Source of the DNA: Pseudovibrio exalbescens DSM 16456
GTDB taxonomy: Bacteria; Pseudomonadota; Alphaproteobacteria; Rhizobiales; Stappiaceae
Length of the DNA stretch: 64,000 nucleotides
Assembly (NCBI RefSeq): GCF_000422785.1
Contig: NZ_AUGS01000002.1
Coordinates: forward strand, 372,001 to 436,000
Reading direction: 5' to 3'
Below the pieces are notes generated by a model. It searched no databases, was not told the origin of the DNA, and saw only the letters and a list, made by a program, of their open reading frames with translations. The translations under genes and the position numbers were made by a program. Shown piece by piece: positions 28,167-36,343 of this stretch (positions within the stretch are counted from its first letter, which is position 1; each line of letters opens with the position of its first letter).

Positions 28167-28436
28167 TTACTCTGCGGCTAGCGCCACTGGCATCACATTA
28201 ATGAATGTTCGGCCATTGCGTTTTGTTTCAAAAGTCACTTTGCCTTCTGCGGTCGCAAAGATGGTGTGGTCTTTGCCCATGCCAACACCTGCGCCCGGGT
28301 GCCACGTTGTGCCACGCTGACGAGCAATGATGTTGCCTGGAATGACAGCTTCACCACCGAACTTCTTGATGCCAAGACGACGACCAGCTGAGTCGCGACC
28401 GTTGCGGGATGAACCGCCAGCTTTTTTATGAGCCAT
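28167..28436 (-). CDS. rpmA: 50S ribosomal protein L27
   Basis: 89-aa protein near the peptidyl-transferase centre. The start [28 protein letters not shown] is the invariant L27 N-terminus, with no Firmicutes-type cleavable leader. The rest ([26 protein letters not shown]) is typical. Follows rplU with a 47-bp gap; a purine-rich AGGAG site precedes the ATG. Confidence 0.98.
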   Translation of the reverse strand: MAHKKAGGSSRNGRDSAGRRLGIKKFGGEAVIPGNIIARQRGTTWHPGAGVGMGKDHTIFATAEGKVTFETKRNGRTFINVMPVALAAE

Positions 28437-28483
28437 AACGAAGTACTCCTCGTTTAATCTCTTAAGGACAGGTTAGGCGGCAA

Positions 28484-29056
28484 TTACTTGCCTGCCAGTT
28501 CCTTGGCCTGTTCAACCCAGTTATCGCGTTCGAAACGACCCTTCAGGCCGGCTTCTTCTTCAACGCGGGCGATGTCTTCAGCAGAGAACGCTGCGATCTG
28601 AGCGTATGTGGTAACGCCCGCAGCATTCAGCTTCTTTTCAATTGCAGGGCCAAGGCCGCTCAGCTTCTTAAGGTCGTCTGCGCCTTCAACAGCAGGGGCA
28701 GCGGCTTCCTTGGGAGCTGCAGCTTTTTTGGCCGGCTTTGCGCCACCGGTCAGGATATCAGTGATCTTCACGGTCGTGAAGGACTGACGATGACCATTGC
28801 GGCGACGGGAATTCTGACGACGACGCTTCTTGAACACGATGATCTTGCGATCACGAGCCTGTTCAACAACTTCAGCTACAACCGAAGCGCCTTCTACGGT
28901 TGGCGCACCAATGGTGGTATCTGCGTCGTTACCTACCATCAGGACTTCGTCAAAAGTGACGGTTTCGCCTGCTTCAGCAGAAACTTTTTCGATCCGCAAC
29001 AGATCGTCTGCAGCGACGCGGTACTGCTTACCGCCGGTCTTAATAACTGCGAACAT
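28484..29056 (-). CDS. rplU: 50S ribosomal protein L21 with C-terminal extension
   Basis: 190-aa protein, against about 103 aa for E. coli L21. Residues 1-100 are ordinary L21 ([48 protein letters not shown]). An Ala/Lys/Pro-rich linker (about 105-127) leads to a helix-hairpin-helix-like module of about 60 residues ([40 protein letters not shown]). Similar extensions occur in alphaproteobacterial L21 proteins; their role is unknown. ATG 29056 is preferred over 29065, which adds three non-family residues. Confidence 0.97.
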   Translation of the reverse strand: MFAVIKTGGKQYRVAADDLLRIEKVSAEAGETVTFDEVLMVGNDADTTIGAPTVEGASVVAEVVEQARDRKIIVFKKRRRQNSRRRNGHRQSFTTVKITDILTGGAKPAKKAAAPKEAAAPAVEGADDLKKLSGLGPAIEKKLNAAGVTTYAQIAAFSAEDIARVEEEAGLKGRFERDNWVEQAKELAGK

Positions 29057-29270
29057 GTCTAGCACGTCCTTCTTTTAAAATTTAGCGCGCCCTGTGGCGC
29101 CGCACGAATGCGGACTTTGGCAACTGATTCCACTTTCTCAGCTCAGGGAACCATCCTCAATTCAGAGGAAATCGGTCGCAAACTTCAGTAGCTTGACTGA
29201 AAGGCGACAACGATGTCTAGCCTCGGACAGCGCGGTCCAGCGGATTACCCCGCCTATTAAGAGCAGGCGC

Positions 29271-29298
29271 AATATACGGATGGCGCCAGTAAAGTCAA
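29271..29298 (-). promoter_or_regulatory. Sigma-70-type promoter for rplU-rpmA
   Basis: On the minus strand TTGACT (29298-29293), a 16-nt spacer and TATATT (29276-29271). Transcription would begin near 29264, leaving a leader of about 205 nt before the rplU ATG, long enough for ribosomal-protein feedback control. Confidence 0.7.
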
Positions 29299-29299
29299 C

Positions 29300-29645
29300 G
29301 TGAAAAGCCCGGATTTGCGCGCGGTTTGTTGAGTTTTCCGGGTATAGTGTTCTGCATTGCCTCAATAATGGGAGGTTGGCGGGGCCTTGAGGGGCATATT
29401 GTTCGCGATCGTGGTTCTGCCATATCGTTTTACAGGGACTATCTTTTCAAAAACAGCTGCACGTGATGGTGTAACTATCGAAATGCCACCCGTTGGAAAA
29501 AGCAGGAGCCCGTATGCTTCGGCCGAAAGCAGAACCGCTCTAAAACAGGCTTGTGTGTTTTGCCGTTTTCCACTGCATCGGGACTTGTCGAATGAAAACG
29601 CCTTCTATATGTTCCGCGCAAATCTTGGACCACACGCCAAAATAT
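29300..29645. other. Intergenic region between rplU promoter and tRNA-Ser
   Basis: About 345 bp without a convincing gene. Apart from the tRNA promoter candidate at 29585-29611 I see no conserved element; the short open frames here lack ribosome sites and family-like sequence. Confidence 0.5.
29585..29611 (+). promoter_or_regulatory. Possible promoter of tRNA-Ser
   Basis: TTGTCG (29585-29590), a short 15-nt spacer and TATATG (29606-29611), 34 bp upstream of the tRNA 5' end. Spacing is below optimum, so this is tentative. Confidence 0.35.
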
Positions 29646-29735
29646 GGAGAGTTGCCGGAGTGGTCGAACGGGGCGGTCTCGAAAACCGTTGAGCACGCAA
29701 GTGTTCCGAGGGTTCGAATCCCTCACTCTCCGCCA
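29646..29735 (+). tRNA. tRNA-Ser (anticodon CGA)
   Basis: 90-nt class II tRNA beginning GGAGAGTTGCCGGAGTGG and ending CTCTCC-G-CCA with encoded CCA. The anticodon loop is CTCGAAA (anticodon CGA, decoding UCG) within the stem GCGGT/ACCGT; a long variable arm (GAGCACGCAAGTGTTC) and T-arm GGTTCGAATCC are present. Confidence 0.96.
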
Positions 29736-30342
29736 TAATCTCGATTCCATTTTGTCAAGGTATTGTTTTTGTAATGCTCATTGGGGCACCACTTAGGGTG
29801 GCTGCTACATGGTCTTTTTCCGATTAGCCTCTGAGGCGTTGCAAGCAACCCTATCGATCGATTTTTCACACTTGCCGAAACTCATTTAGGTTGTAAGCCC
29901 AAATTTAATTAGGTCAGAAAATTGCAGGAAAGTTGTATTATTCTTTGCGAGTAAATTCCTCAGAACTTCCAGAGTTTATGTTAGGAAAGAAGGAAAGTGT
30001 GCACGCAAAAATGATTTTGAACAGTGGCTGTAGTCTACTGCTTCGAATTTCCCTAGCGGGTATGGGCTTAGGGAAACCTGCTCTTGCTTTTAGTCGTTTT
30101 AGGCCCCGCAAATAGGTAGCGGAGTATTCTTGCTTGATCTCGCTGTTGTTGGGCGAATATGGTGTTGTGTGTGTGTCAAACCGGCCGCCTTTATTGTTTG
30201 AGCCAAGATTGACAGCATGTGTTTATAGAAGTTTGCCATTCTTAATGGCTAATGTCGTTCAGAAAATTTATTCATCTATCCGCCAAAATTCCGGAACCCG
30301 ACTTCCTTACTTAGAATAGTTTTTTTCTCAGCTGGATTTCGC
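29736..30342. other. Gene-free stretch after tRNA-Ser
   Basis: About 600 bp that looks more AT-rich than the rest of the window, with no supported gene. I searched for a copy of the tRNA 3' end (an attachment-site scar) between here and 32000 and did not find one. Confidence 0.5.
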
Positions 30343-30774
30343 TCACTGGCAGTCGAAGATAAATGTTGAGGCTTTGTCGATTGGTGTCTCAAGACGGTGC
30401 TGGGAATAAAAAAGTTTCTTATTCGCGAGGTCAAATGTGTAGAGTGAGTGCACCATGGCTGCATATTTTACCAACACGCTGATGGAATGCTCCCCGACCC
30501 CTACAACGGAGACTTCTGCGCCATCTGCTCGTGAGCTCTGGTAGCCTCTAACATCTTTGTAGAGAATGTCGATCTCTTTGGTTTCGCTAACTGTAAGCGC
30601 TATCAAACCGGTTGTGTCTGACTGCCAACCTGCGTCGTCGTCGCTAAAGAATTCGCTTGAGTTGAAAAAGGAATAGCCCTTACCTACCGGGCATTCTGCC
30701 AAACTGGCTGCTTTCGTGCTCGCGAAAGGGAAGAAAAGCAATACGGCAGCGGCTAGCGAAACAGCTTTTTGCAT
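30343..30774 (-). CDS. Hypothetical secreted protein
   Basis: 143-aa protein (149 if ATG 30792 is used). It has a clear signal peptide: MQKAVSLAAAVLLFFPFASTKA, with cleavage likely before ASLAECP. The mature part has two Cys (near residue 29 and the penultimate residue), which could form a disulfide, and alternating polar/hydrophobic stretches (TGLIALTVSETKEIDILYKDVRG; HSISVLVKYAAMVHSLYTFD) suggesting a beta-rich periplasmic fold. I do not recognise the family. It is the only convincing gene between tRNA-Ser and guaD. ATG 30774 has GAG about 9 nt upstream; neither start has a strong site. Confidence 0.6.
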   Translation of the reverse strand: MQKAVSLAAAVLLFFPFASTKAASLAECPVGKGYSFFNSSEFFSDDDAGWQSDTTGLIALTVSETKEIDILYKDVRGYQSSRADGAEVSVVGVGEHSISVLVKYAAMVHSLYTFDLANKKLFYSQHRLETPIDKASTFIFDCQ

Positions 30775-30792
30775 CTTAGCTCGATCTATCAT

Positions 30793-31990
30793 TATCAGTG
30801 TGACTTGGTGACTATGTGTCTTTTCTAGCTACAAGGAGTTTCTTTAGAATCTCTGCTGGTTAGATATGTCTCTGATTAAGCGGAGCCCTAGGACTAGGTT
30901 AGTATCCCGCCCACCAACTTTCCGCCAATGTTAGGCGCCAACGGTAAGCCCAATTCTTCTTTATTGATATCTCATGTTGCTTGCTTCAGGCCGAACCATT
31001 CCGATCGGTTTTTGGGTGTTCATCGGGAGAGCCCATAGTAAGACTATAATGGTAAGTCTGTTTTGTTTTCTCCCCATTCCTGCTTTCACGCGCCTAAATT
31101 GTATCAAGCATTTCTTTGCGCACGATAGGCTGTGCACTGCTGCTTAATAGCAATTTAATTGGCGTGATTAACAGTTCATGTGATTACGCGTGAAGGCCGC
31201 GAGCACCTAGACAGTATTGCCCTTGAGGGTGTGACCAGTTCTTTAGAATGCATTCGTTCATTAGCTAGCTTGGCTCAAGTTGTGAGTCATTGCAATGTGT
31301 GGTGTAAACAATCTCGTTTGGGTCCTTCAGGTATCATTAATTGCGCATTTTAGTGAGGCTTTCTTCTGGTAGTTGGGTTTTCTCATTAACTTGCTGGATA
31401 CAAGTAGCGAGCAAGGTGGTTTGCGTCCGTCTACTTATCGTGATCTTGCAAGTGCTGTGGGTTGGGGCGTGCAGCGTTTGCCGATTCTTTCATTTTGCAC
31501 TGCTGATGATGCGCTGGACTCAGACAAATAGGCGATAAAATGCAGGAATGGTTCAGTAAGAATACGTGGTTATTGATATTGCATTCTTATGGGACAGTTT
31601 TGATTAATCACTATTTCTGATGATAGGGTACGAGGCGGTCGCTGCAGCGTAAGCCGAGACTCTGATTTTCAGTGCTCCGCCGTTGATAATTTAATAATGT
31701 TATTCAACAGGTTAGTTATGAGCTGGAATGATCGTTCTTTTTGGCGGTGGAGAGTTGGGTTTTATCCTACGTTTTGTCACTGATCAATTTCTCCGGGCGC
31801 TAATCAGCTTCTGCATCTCTAGGAGATTCACTTATTGACCGACGCGCTGATATCTTCTTATCGTTGATCTTGCCTCGGCCATGGTCTCGCATCTTGAAGC
31901 GAGCATGAGGCCGGTTCGGGGCCGTAAAACCGCTGTAAAAAAGCGAGAACGGCGCTGCCCTCCCTCAGGCGGATCACCACTCGACATAAC
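30793..31990. other. Long gene-poor region before guaD
   Basis: About 1.2 kb with no convincing gene on either strand; stops are frequent and no family-like peptide is visible. A near-direct repeat CTTATCG-T-TGATCTTGC occurs at 31434-31449 and 31857-31873. Around 31875-31915 there is a GGCC/GGCC plus CTCGC/GCGAG interrupted stem that may belong to the guaD leader. Confidence 0.5.
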
Positions 31991-32024
31991 AGCCTACCTG
32001 TAACCGTTTTGACAGACGGAGGCT
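31991..32024 (+). promoter_or_regulatory. Shine-Dalgarno-sequestering hairpin in guaD leader (possible riboswitch)
   Basis: AGCCT (31991-31995) pairs with AGGCT (32020-32024) and CCGT (32004-32007) with ACGG (32016-32019), leaving an 8-nt bulge ACCTGTAA on the 5' side and an 8-nt loop. The guaD ribosome site ACGGAGG (32016-32022) is entirely inside the 3' strand. The two-stem, one-sided-bulge form next to a purine gene recalls the compact xanthine-sensing NMT1-type riboswitch, but I cannot confirm its consensus from memory. Confidence 0.45.
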
Positions 32025-32029
32025 CGGCT

Positions 32030-33367
32030 ATGTCTAAAATAGCAATTCGAGGAACCTACCTCACCTACACGGGTGACCCCTTCAAGTCCGCAGTTGATGA
32101 CGTGATGAAGGTGGAATCCGATGGTATCATTCTGATTGAAGACGGCAAGATCAAGGACATGGGACCTGCAGCGCAGATGCAGGCGAAGCTCCCAGTCGAG
32201 ATCGAAGTGATAGAGTACAAGGACTCTGTCATCATGGCCGGCTTTATCGATAGCCACGTTCACTATCCGCAGACCCAGATCATTGGCGCCTATGGTGAAC
32301 AGCTCATCGAGTGGCTTAACAACTATACCTTTGTTGCCGAACAGCAGTTCCGTGACAAAGCCCACGCGACCAAGGTTGCAGAAGTCTTCCTGCGCGAGCA
32401 GCTGCGGGCGGGCACGACATCCGTTGCAACGTTCTGCACGGTTTACCCGGAATCCGTGGACGCGTTTTTTGAGGTGTCCGAGCGATACAACATGCGCAAC
32501 ATCGCCGGCAAGGTGATGATGGACCGCAATGCCCCACCTGCGCTCACCGATACGGCCAAACAGGGATACGACGATTCAAAGGCGCTGATCGAAAAGTGGC
32601 ATGGTCGTGGGCGTCAGATGTATTCGGTCACGCCGCGTTTTGCGCCAACTTCCACGCCGGAACAGCTGGAAGCAGCAGGTGCGCTGTGGCGTGAATCCGA
32701 AGGCACCTTCATGCAGACCCACGTTTCCGAAAACGTGAATGAAGTGGCATGGGTGAAGGAGTTGTATCCGGAACATGAAGGATACCTCGACGTTTATGAC
32801 AAGTTCGGCCTCTGCGGCGAGCGAGCACTGTTCGGCCACGGTATCCACCTGACCGAGAAGGAGCTTGCCAGACTGTCCGAAACGGGTGGCACCATCACCC
32901 ATTGCCCAACATCCAACTTCTTCCTGGGTTCAGGGTATCTGAATGTACACAATGCCAAGAAGCTCGAACGCCCTGTTCGTGTCGGTTTGGCAACCGATCT
33001 GGGCGCAGGCACCAGCTTCTCCATCCTGCAAACACTGAATGAGACATACAAAGCAGCACAGTTGAACGGAAATGCCTTGTCGGCGGGCCATGCTTTCTAT
33101 CTGGCAACCCGCGGCACAGCAGAGTCCATGTGCATCGACGACAAGGTCGGTCACCTTGCGCCGGGCATGGAAGCTGACATCGTGGTTCTCGATCTGAAAC
33201 CAACACAGATCATGGATTTCCGCATGTCCTTCGCCAAGGACTTTGAAGAACAGCTGTTCATCCTGATGACACTGGGTGACGACCGCAACACCCGCGCGAC
33301 CTACGTCGCCGGCAAGCTGGTCTATGACCGTGGAGAGCTTCCGGTCACCGCTCGTTTCGCTGCTTAA
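32030..33367 (+). CDS. guaD: Guanine deaminase
   Basis: 445-aa amidohydrolase converting guanine to xanthine and ammonia in purine salvage or catabolism. Metal ligands are visible: MAGFIDSHVHYPQTQ (HxH), MQTHVSEN (His), FGHGIHLTEKEL (His) and GLATDLGAG (Asp). NYTFVAEQQFRD near residue 105 and the SFSILQTLNETYKAAQL region are typical of GuaD. ATG 32030 lies 7 nt after ACGGAGG, which is held in a hairpin. It is followed by two MFS transporters in the same direction, probably purine-related. No xanthine dehydrogenase gene is in the window. Confidence 0.93.
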   Translation: MSKIAIRGTYLTYTGDPFKSAVDDVMKVESDGIILIEDGKIKDMGPAAQMQAKLPVEIEVIEYKDSVIMAGFIDSHVHYPQTQIIGAYGEQLIEWLNNYTFVAEQQFRDKAHATKVAEVFLREQLRAGTTSVATFCTVYPESVDAFFEVSERYNMRNIAGKVMMDRNAPPALTDTAKQGYDDSKALIEKWHGRGRQMYSVTPRFAPTSTPEQLEAAGALWRESEGTFMQTHVSENVNEVAWVKELYPEHEGYLDVYDKFGLCGERALFGHGIHLTEKELARLSETGGTITHCPTSNFFLGSGYLNVHNAKKLERPVRVGLATDLGAGTSFSILQTLNETYKAAQLNGNALSAGHAFYLATRGTAESMCIDDKVGHLAPGMEADIVVLDLKPTQIMDFRMSFAKDFEEQLFILMTLGDDRNTRATYVAGKLVYDRGELPVTARFAA

Positions 33368-33427
33368 TCCAATTTGGTGAGACCGGGCCGCGCGCCCGGC
33401 TCCTCACCCTGCTCACAGGAGCAAAGT

Positions 33428-34714
33428 ATGTCTACCGTAAATAATGCAGATATGGCCCGCACCGAGCCCAAGCTCGGCGGTGCCAATGCGTGGCTTGTCT
33501 GGGTCATCGCAACAACTTTCGTGGTCTTCCTGTTTTCCATTCAGACGGGCTACGCCATTGTGAACTCATCCATGCAGGCGTCTACCGGTGTCACCGTGGC
33601 TCAGGTCGGAATCATCGCAGCCACCTACACATGGGTCTTTGCGTTCTGTCAGTTCTATGGCGGGGCGATCCTTGACCAACTGGGCGCGCGGCGTGTGCTG
33701 CCAATTTCCGTGGCTCTGGTCACTGCGGGCACGTTCTTGTTCGCCAACGCATCTGGCTTTGGCATGCTTCTGCTGTCTCAGACAGTTCTGGCCATCGGTT
33801 CCTGCACAGGGTTCGTTGGTGCCGGGTATGTGGGCGGCAAATGGTTTGGCATGGCCAAATTTGGCGTGATGTTCGGCCTTGTACAGGTCGTCGCAGCGGC
33901 AACGTCATCCTTTTCTCAGAACTTGATCGGTATGGCGCTGGACGTTGTGGACTGGCGTGCACTGTTCAACTATGTCGGCTTTTTCGGCATAGGGCTGACG
34001 GCAATTGCCTTCCTGTTCGTGCGTGATCCGGAACCCGTTCACCCAGAAGCCAAGTCTTTCGGTGCGTTCTTCGTGTCCGTTACCAAGGCGCTATTGAGTG
34101 TTGCCAAGAATGTTCAGGTTCTGATTGCCTCTGCTTACGGCGCTGCCACCTTTGGTGCCATGCTTGCTCTAGGCGTGATCTGGGCGCCAAAAATCGTCAT
34201 GGCTCATGGCATCGAAGCGGGCACGGCTTATCTGGCCACGTCCATGCTTTGGATCGGCTTGGCCGTCGGGTCCGCAATCGTGCCATCTTGGTCCGAGCGC
34301 AACCATTCCCGTAAACTCCCGAACATGATCGGCACCGCAGTGCAGTTGGCATCCCTTGCTGCCTTGCTCTACATCCCGAACCTGGGTGGCATTGCATGCA
34401 TCGCGTTGTTGTTCATCTTCGGCTTCGCAAATGCATCTCACATGCTGGCGTTCTCCGGTGCCGCGGACGTTGTCCCGGTCGAGAAGATCGGCACCTCAGC
34501 AGCAGTAGCAAACGGCAGTATGTTCATCTTCGGTGGTATCTTGATGGGAATGCCCGGCGCACGCTTCGGTGAAGCCGCCGAAATGGGCCTTGAAGGCATA
34601 GGCGCATCACAGTTTGCCATGTTGCCAATCACTGTTGTTCTAGTCGCTGCCCTTGTCCTTACCGTGGTGATGAAAGAAACCCACCCGGCAAAGAATAAGG
34701 GTGCCAAGGAATGA
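33428..34714 (+). CDS. MFS transporter (downstream of guaD)
   Basis: 428-aa, twelve-helix major facilitator. The MFS motif between helices 2 and 3 is GGAILDQLGARRVLP; helices such as LVWVIATTFVVFLFSIQTGYAIV and GFGMLLLSQTVLAIGSCTGFVGAGYVGGKWF are clear. ATG 33428 has AGGAG 6 nt upstream; a longer frame from 33374 runs into the guaD spacer. The gap of 60 bp and shared strand suggest co-transcription with guaD, so a purine base or nucleoside is a reasonable substrate, by inference. It is clearly related to the next gene. Confidence 0.82.
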   Translation: MSTVNNADMARTEPKLGGANAWLVWVIATTFVVFLFSIQTGYAIVNSSMQASTGVTVAQVGIIAATYTWVFAFCQFYGGAILDQLGARRVLPISVALVTAGTFLFANASGFGMLLLSQTVLAIGSCTGFVGAGYVGGKWFGMAKFGVMFGLVQVVAAATSSFSQNLIGMALDVVDWRALFNYVGFFGIGLTAIAFLFVRDPEPVHPEAKSFGAFFVSVTKALLSVAKNVQVLIASAYGAATFGAMLALGVIWAPKIVMAHGIEAGTAYLATSMLWIGLAVGSAIVPSWSERNHSRKLPNMIGTAVQLASLAALLYIPNLGGIACIALLFIFGFANASHMLAFSGAADVVPVEKIGTSAAVANGSMFIFGGILMGMPGARFGEAAEMGLEGIGASQFAMLPITVVLVAALVLTVVMKETHPAKNKGAKE

Positions 34715-34726
34715 AGAAATAACCAT

Positions 34727-34756
34727 CAAAGGGTGCTCCAATCGGGGCGCCCTTTG
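34727..34756 (+). terminator. Hairpin between the two MFS genes
   Basis: CAAAGGGTGC (34727-34736) and GCGCCCTTTG (34747-34756), 10 bp with one T-G pair, and a 10-nt loop, followed by TTGCTTTG. Probably a partial terminator after guaD and the first transporter. Confidence 0.55.
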
Positions 34757-34797
34757 TTGCTTTGAGCGAACCAAACCGTACACAAGGGGGGAAGGGC

Positions 34798-36189
34798 ATG
34801 ACAGAAACAGCTGGTCATCCCCAAACTGAAACTTATCGCAGTACTCAAAGCCAGATTGACTTTAGGGGGAGCGGCCGCGCTTGGCTCAATTGGGGGCTGG
34901 GCGTGGCTTTTGTCGTTGTCGTATTCATCATGCAATCGGGCTACGCCATCACGAACAAGTCGGTGGCGGCGGATTTGGGCTTGTCGCTCACGCAGGTCGG
35001 CTTGGTTGGGTCTGTCTACACATGGGTGTTTGCCATTGCCCAGTTCGGATCCGGGTCCATGCTGGACCGTCTGGGCGCACGGCGGTGCTTGCCCTTGGCG
35101 GCGGCATTACTCACCGTGGGGGCAGTGGTCTTTGCCTTGGCCACAAGTTACTGGATGCTGATTGCTGGGCAGGTTTTGATGGCGCTGGGGGGCTCCTTTG
35201 GTTTCATCGGTGCCGGTTTCATCGGGGGCCAGTGGTTTGACCCTCTCAAATACGGCTTCATGTTTTCATTGGTACAGTTCGCAGCGTCTACAGGCGCGTT
35301 GGTTGGTCAGCGAAGCATTTCATTTCTGATTGAAAACCTCGGCCTGACATGGCCTGTTCTGATTGGTGGGATCGCGGTTTTGGGAGCGCTTGTTACGGTC
35401 CTTATGCTGTTGGTTTTACGCGATCCGCCAGGTGCGGAAGAGAACCGTGAAGGGTGGCAGGGTCTGCGCAGCTTCATAGACAGCATTCTGACAGCTGTCA
35501 GCACGGTCGCCTCGGTGCGGGCCGGCTGGTTGAACGCACTGATTGCCGGTGCCACCTTTGGCTCTCTCTTTGCCATGGGTGTCGTATGGGGGCCGCGCTT
35601 GATGATGGCTGCCGGAATGCCGGATGGCCAGGCTTACTCTGTGGGCTCACTCTGCTGGCTGGGGCTTGCAACCGGCGCTCCCTGCATCTCCTGGCTGTCT
35701 GATCGCCTTGGCAAGCTTGTCAAGCCGATGGCTGTGGCTTGTGCCTTGCAGCTTGTTTTCCTTGGTGCCGCGTTGATCTGGGCGCCCGTATCTCCGGTAC
35801 TGGCGTCGGTTCTGCTGTTTGCTTTCGGATTTTGTGCCGGTGGCTCCATGCTGCCTTTTGCCATCGCGGCCAAGCTGGTGCCGGGAAAGCTGGTAGGCAC
35901 GTCGGCTGCTTTGGTCAATGCCGTGCAGTTTATAATTAGCGGCATGTTGATGGCGTTGCCTGGCCAGATACTGGCTGGTGCAAGCAATGTCGTTCCCGCC
36001 CAGAACATTGTGGCAGAGCCAACCTACGGGGATTATCAGGTCGCCATGCTGGTATTCCCCGGTGCATTGCTGCTCGCGTTGATCCTGAGCTTTTTCCTGC
36101 ATGAGCCATACAGTGAAGCGGACCGCGCTCACCTTGAAGTGGAGGCTAATGAGATCGCCGCCATGATTGAAAAACGCAAGATCGGTTGA
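34798..36189 (+). CDS. MFS transporter, paralogue of the preceding gene
   Basis: 463-aa, twelve-helix MFS protein sharing the layout and motifs of the 33428-34714 product (QSGYAITNKSVAADLGLSLTQVGLVGSVYTWVFAIAQFGSGSMLDRLGARRCLP). The central loop is LRDPPGAEENREGW, and a 30-residue charged C-terminal tail follows the last helix. ATG 34798 directly follows an AAGGGGGGAAGGG ribosome site. The substrate may be related to that of its neighbour. A strong terminator follows. Confidence 0.82.
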   Translation: MTETAGHPQTETYRSTQSQIDFRGSGRAWLNWGLGVAFVVVVFIMQSGYAITNKSVAADLGLSLTQVGLVGSVYTWVFAIAQFGSGSMLDRLGARRCLPLAAALLTVGAVVFALATSYWMLIAGQVLMALGGSFGFIGAGFIGGQWFDPLKYGFMFSLVQFAASTGALVGQRSISFLIENLGLTWPVLIGGIAVLGALVTVLMLLVLRDPPGAEENREGWQGLRSFIDSILTAVSTVASVRAGWLNALIAGATFGSLFAMGVVWGPRLMMAAGMPDGQAYSVGSLCWLGLATGAPCISWLSDRLGKLVKPMAVACALQLVFLGAALIWAPVSPVLASVLLFAFGFCAGGSMLPFAIAAKLVPGKLVGTSAALVNAVQFIISGMLMALPGQILAGASNVVPAQNIVAEPTYGDYQVAMLVFPGALLLALILSFFLHEPYSEADRAHLEVEANEIAAMIEKRKIG

Positions 36190-36213
36190 AACAACCTCCC
36201 AGCCGAGTGAAAG

Positions 36214-36250
36214 GCCATGAACGGATAAGCTGTTCATGGCTTTTCTTGTT
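36214..36250 (+). terminator. Intrinsic terminator after second MFS gene
   Basis: GCCATGAAC (36214-36222) and GTTCATGGC (36232-36240), a perfect 9-bp stem with a 9-nt loop, followed by TTTTCTTGTTTCTTG. It separates the guaD-MFS segment from the araC-type gene and contains the ATG (36236) of a longer frame of that gene, arguing against that start. Confidence 0.85.
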
Positions 36251-36343
36251 TCTTGTTTGTGCTCTTGTGTGCAGGAACATAGGCAGATCGCTTCTTGTTC
36301 TGTTAAAACGGACAGCGAGGTCGAGAGGCAAAGGGGATCAGCG

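Noticed and set aside
31341-31538. 65-residue open frame on the plus strand
   Set aside because: No ribosome site, unusual composition rich in Val/Cys/Trp, and no family-like pattern.
31434-31873. Near-direct repeat CTTATCG(T)TGATCTTGC at 31434-31449 and 31857-31873
   Set aside because: Only two short copies with one indel and no surrounding mobile-element features; probably chance or ancient duplication.
29646-32000. Possible genomic island integrated at tRNA-Ser
   Set aside because: No integrase, no transposase and no repeat of the tRNA 3' end was found in the following 2.3 kb.
36236-36343. Longer AraC-type reading frame starting at ATG 36236
   Set aside because: The ATG lies in the right arm of a strong terminator for the upstream gene and the added residues are not AraC-like; GTG 36344 has a good ribosome site.
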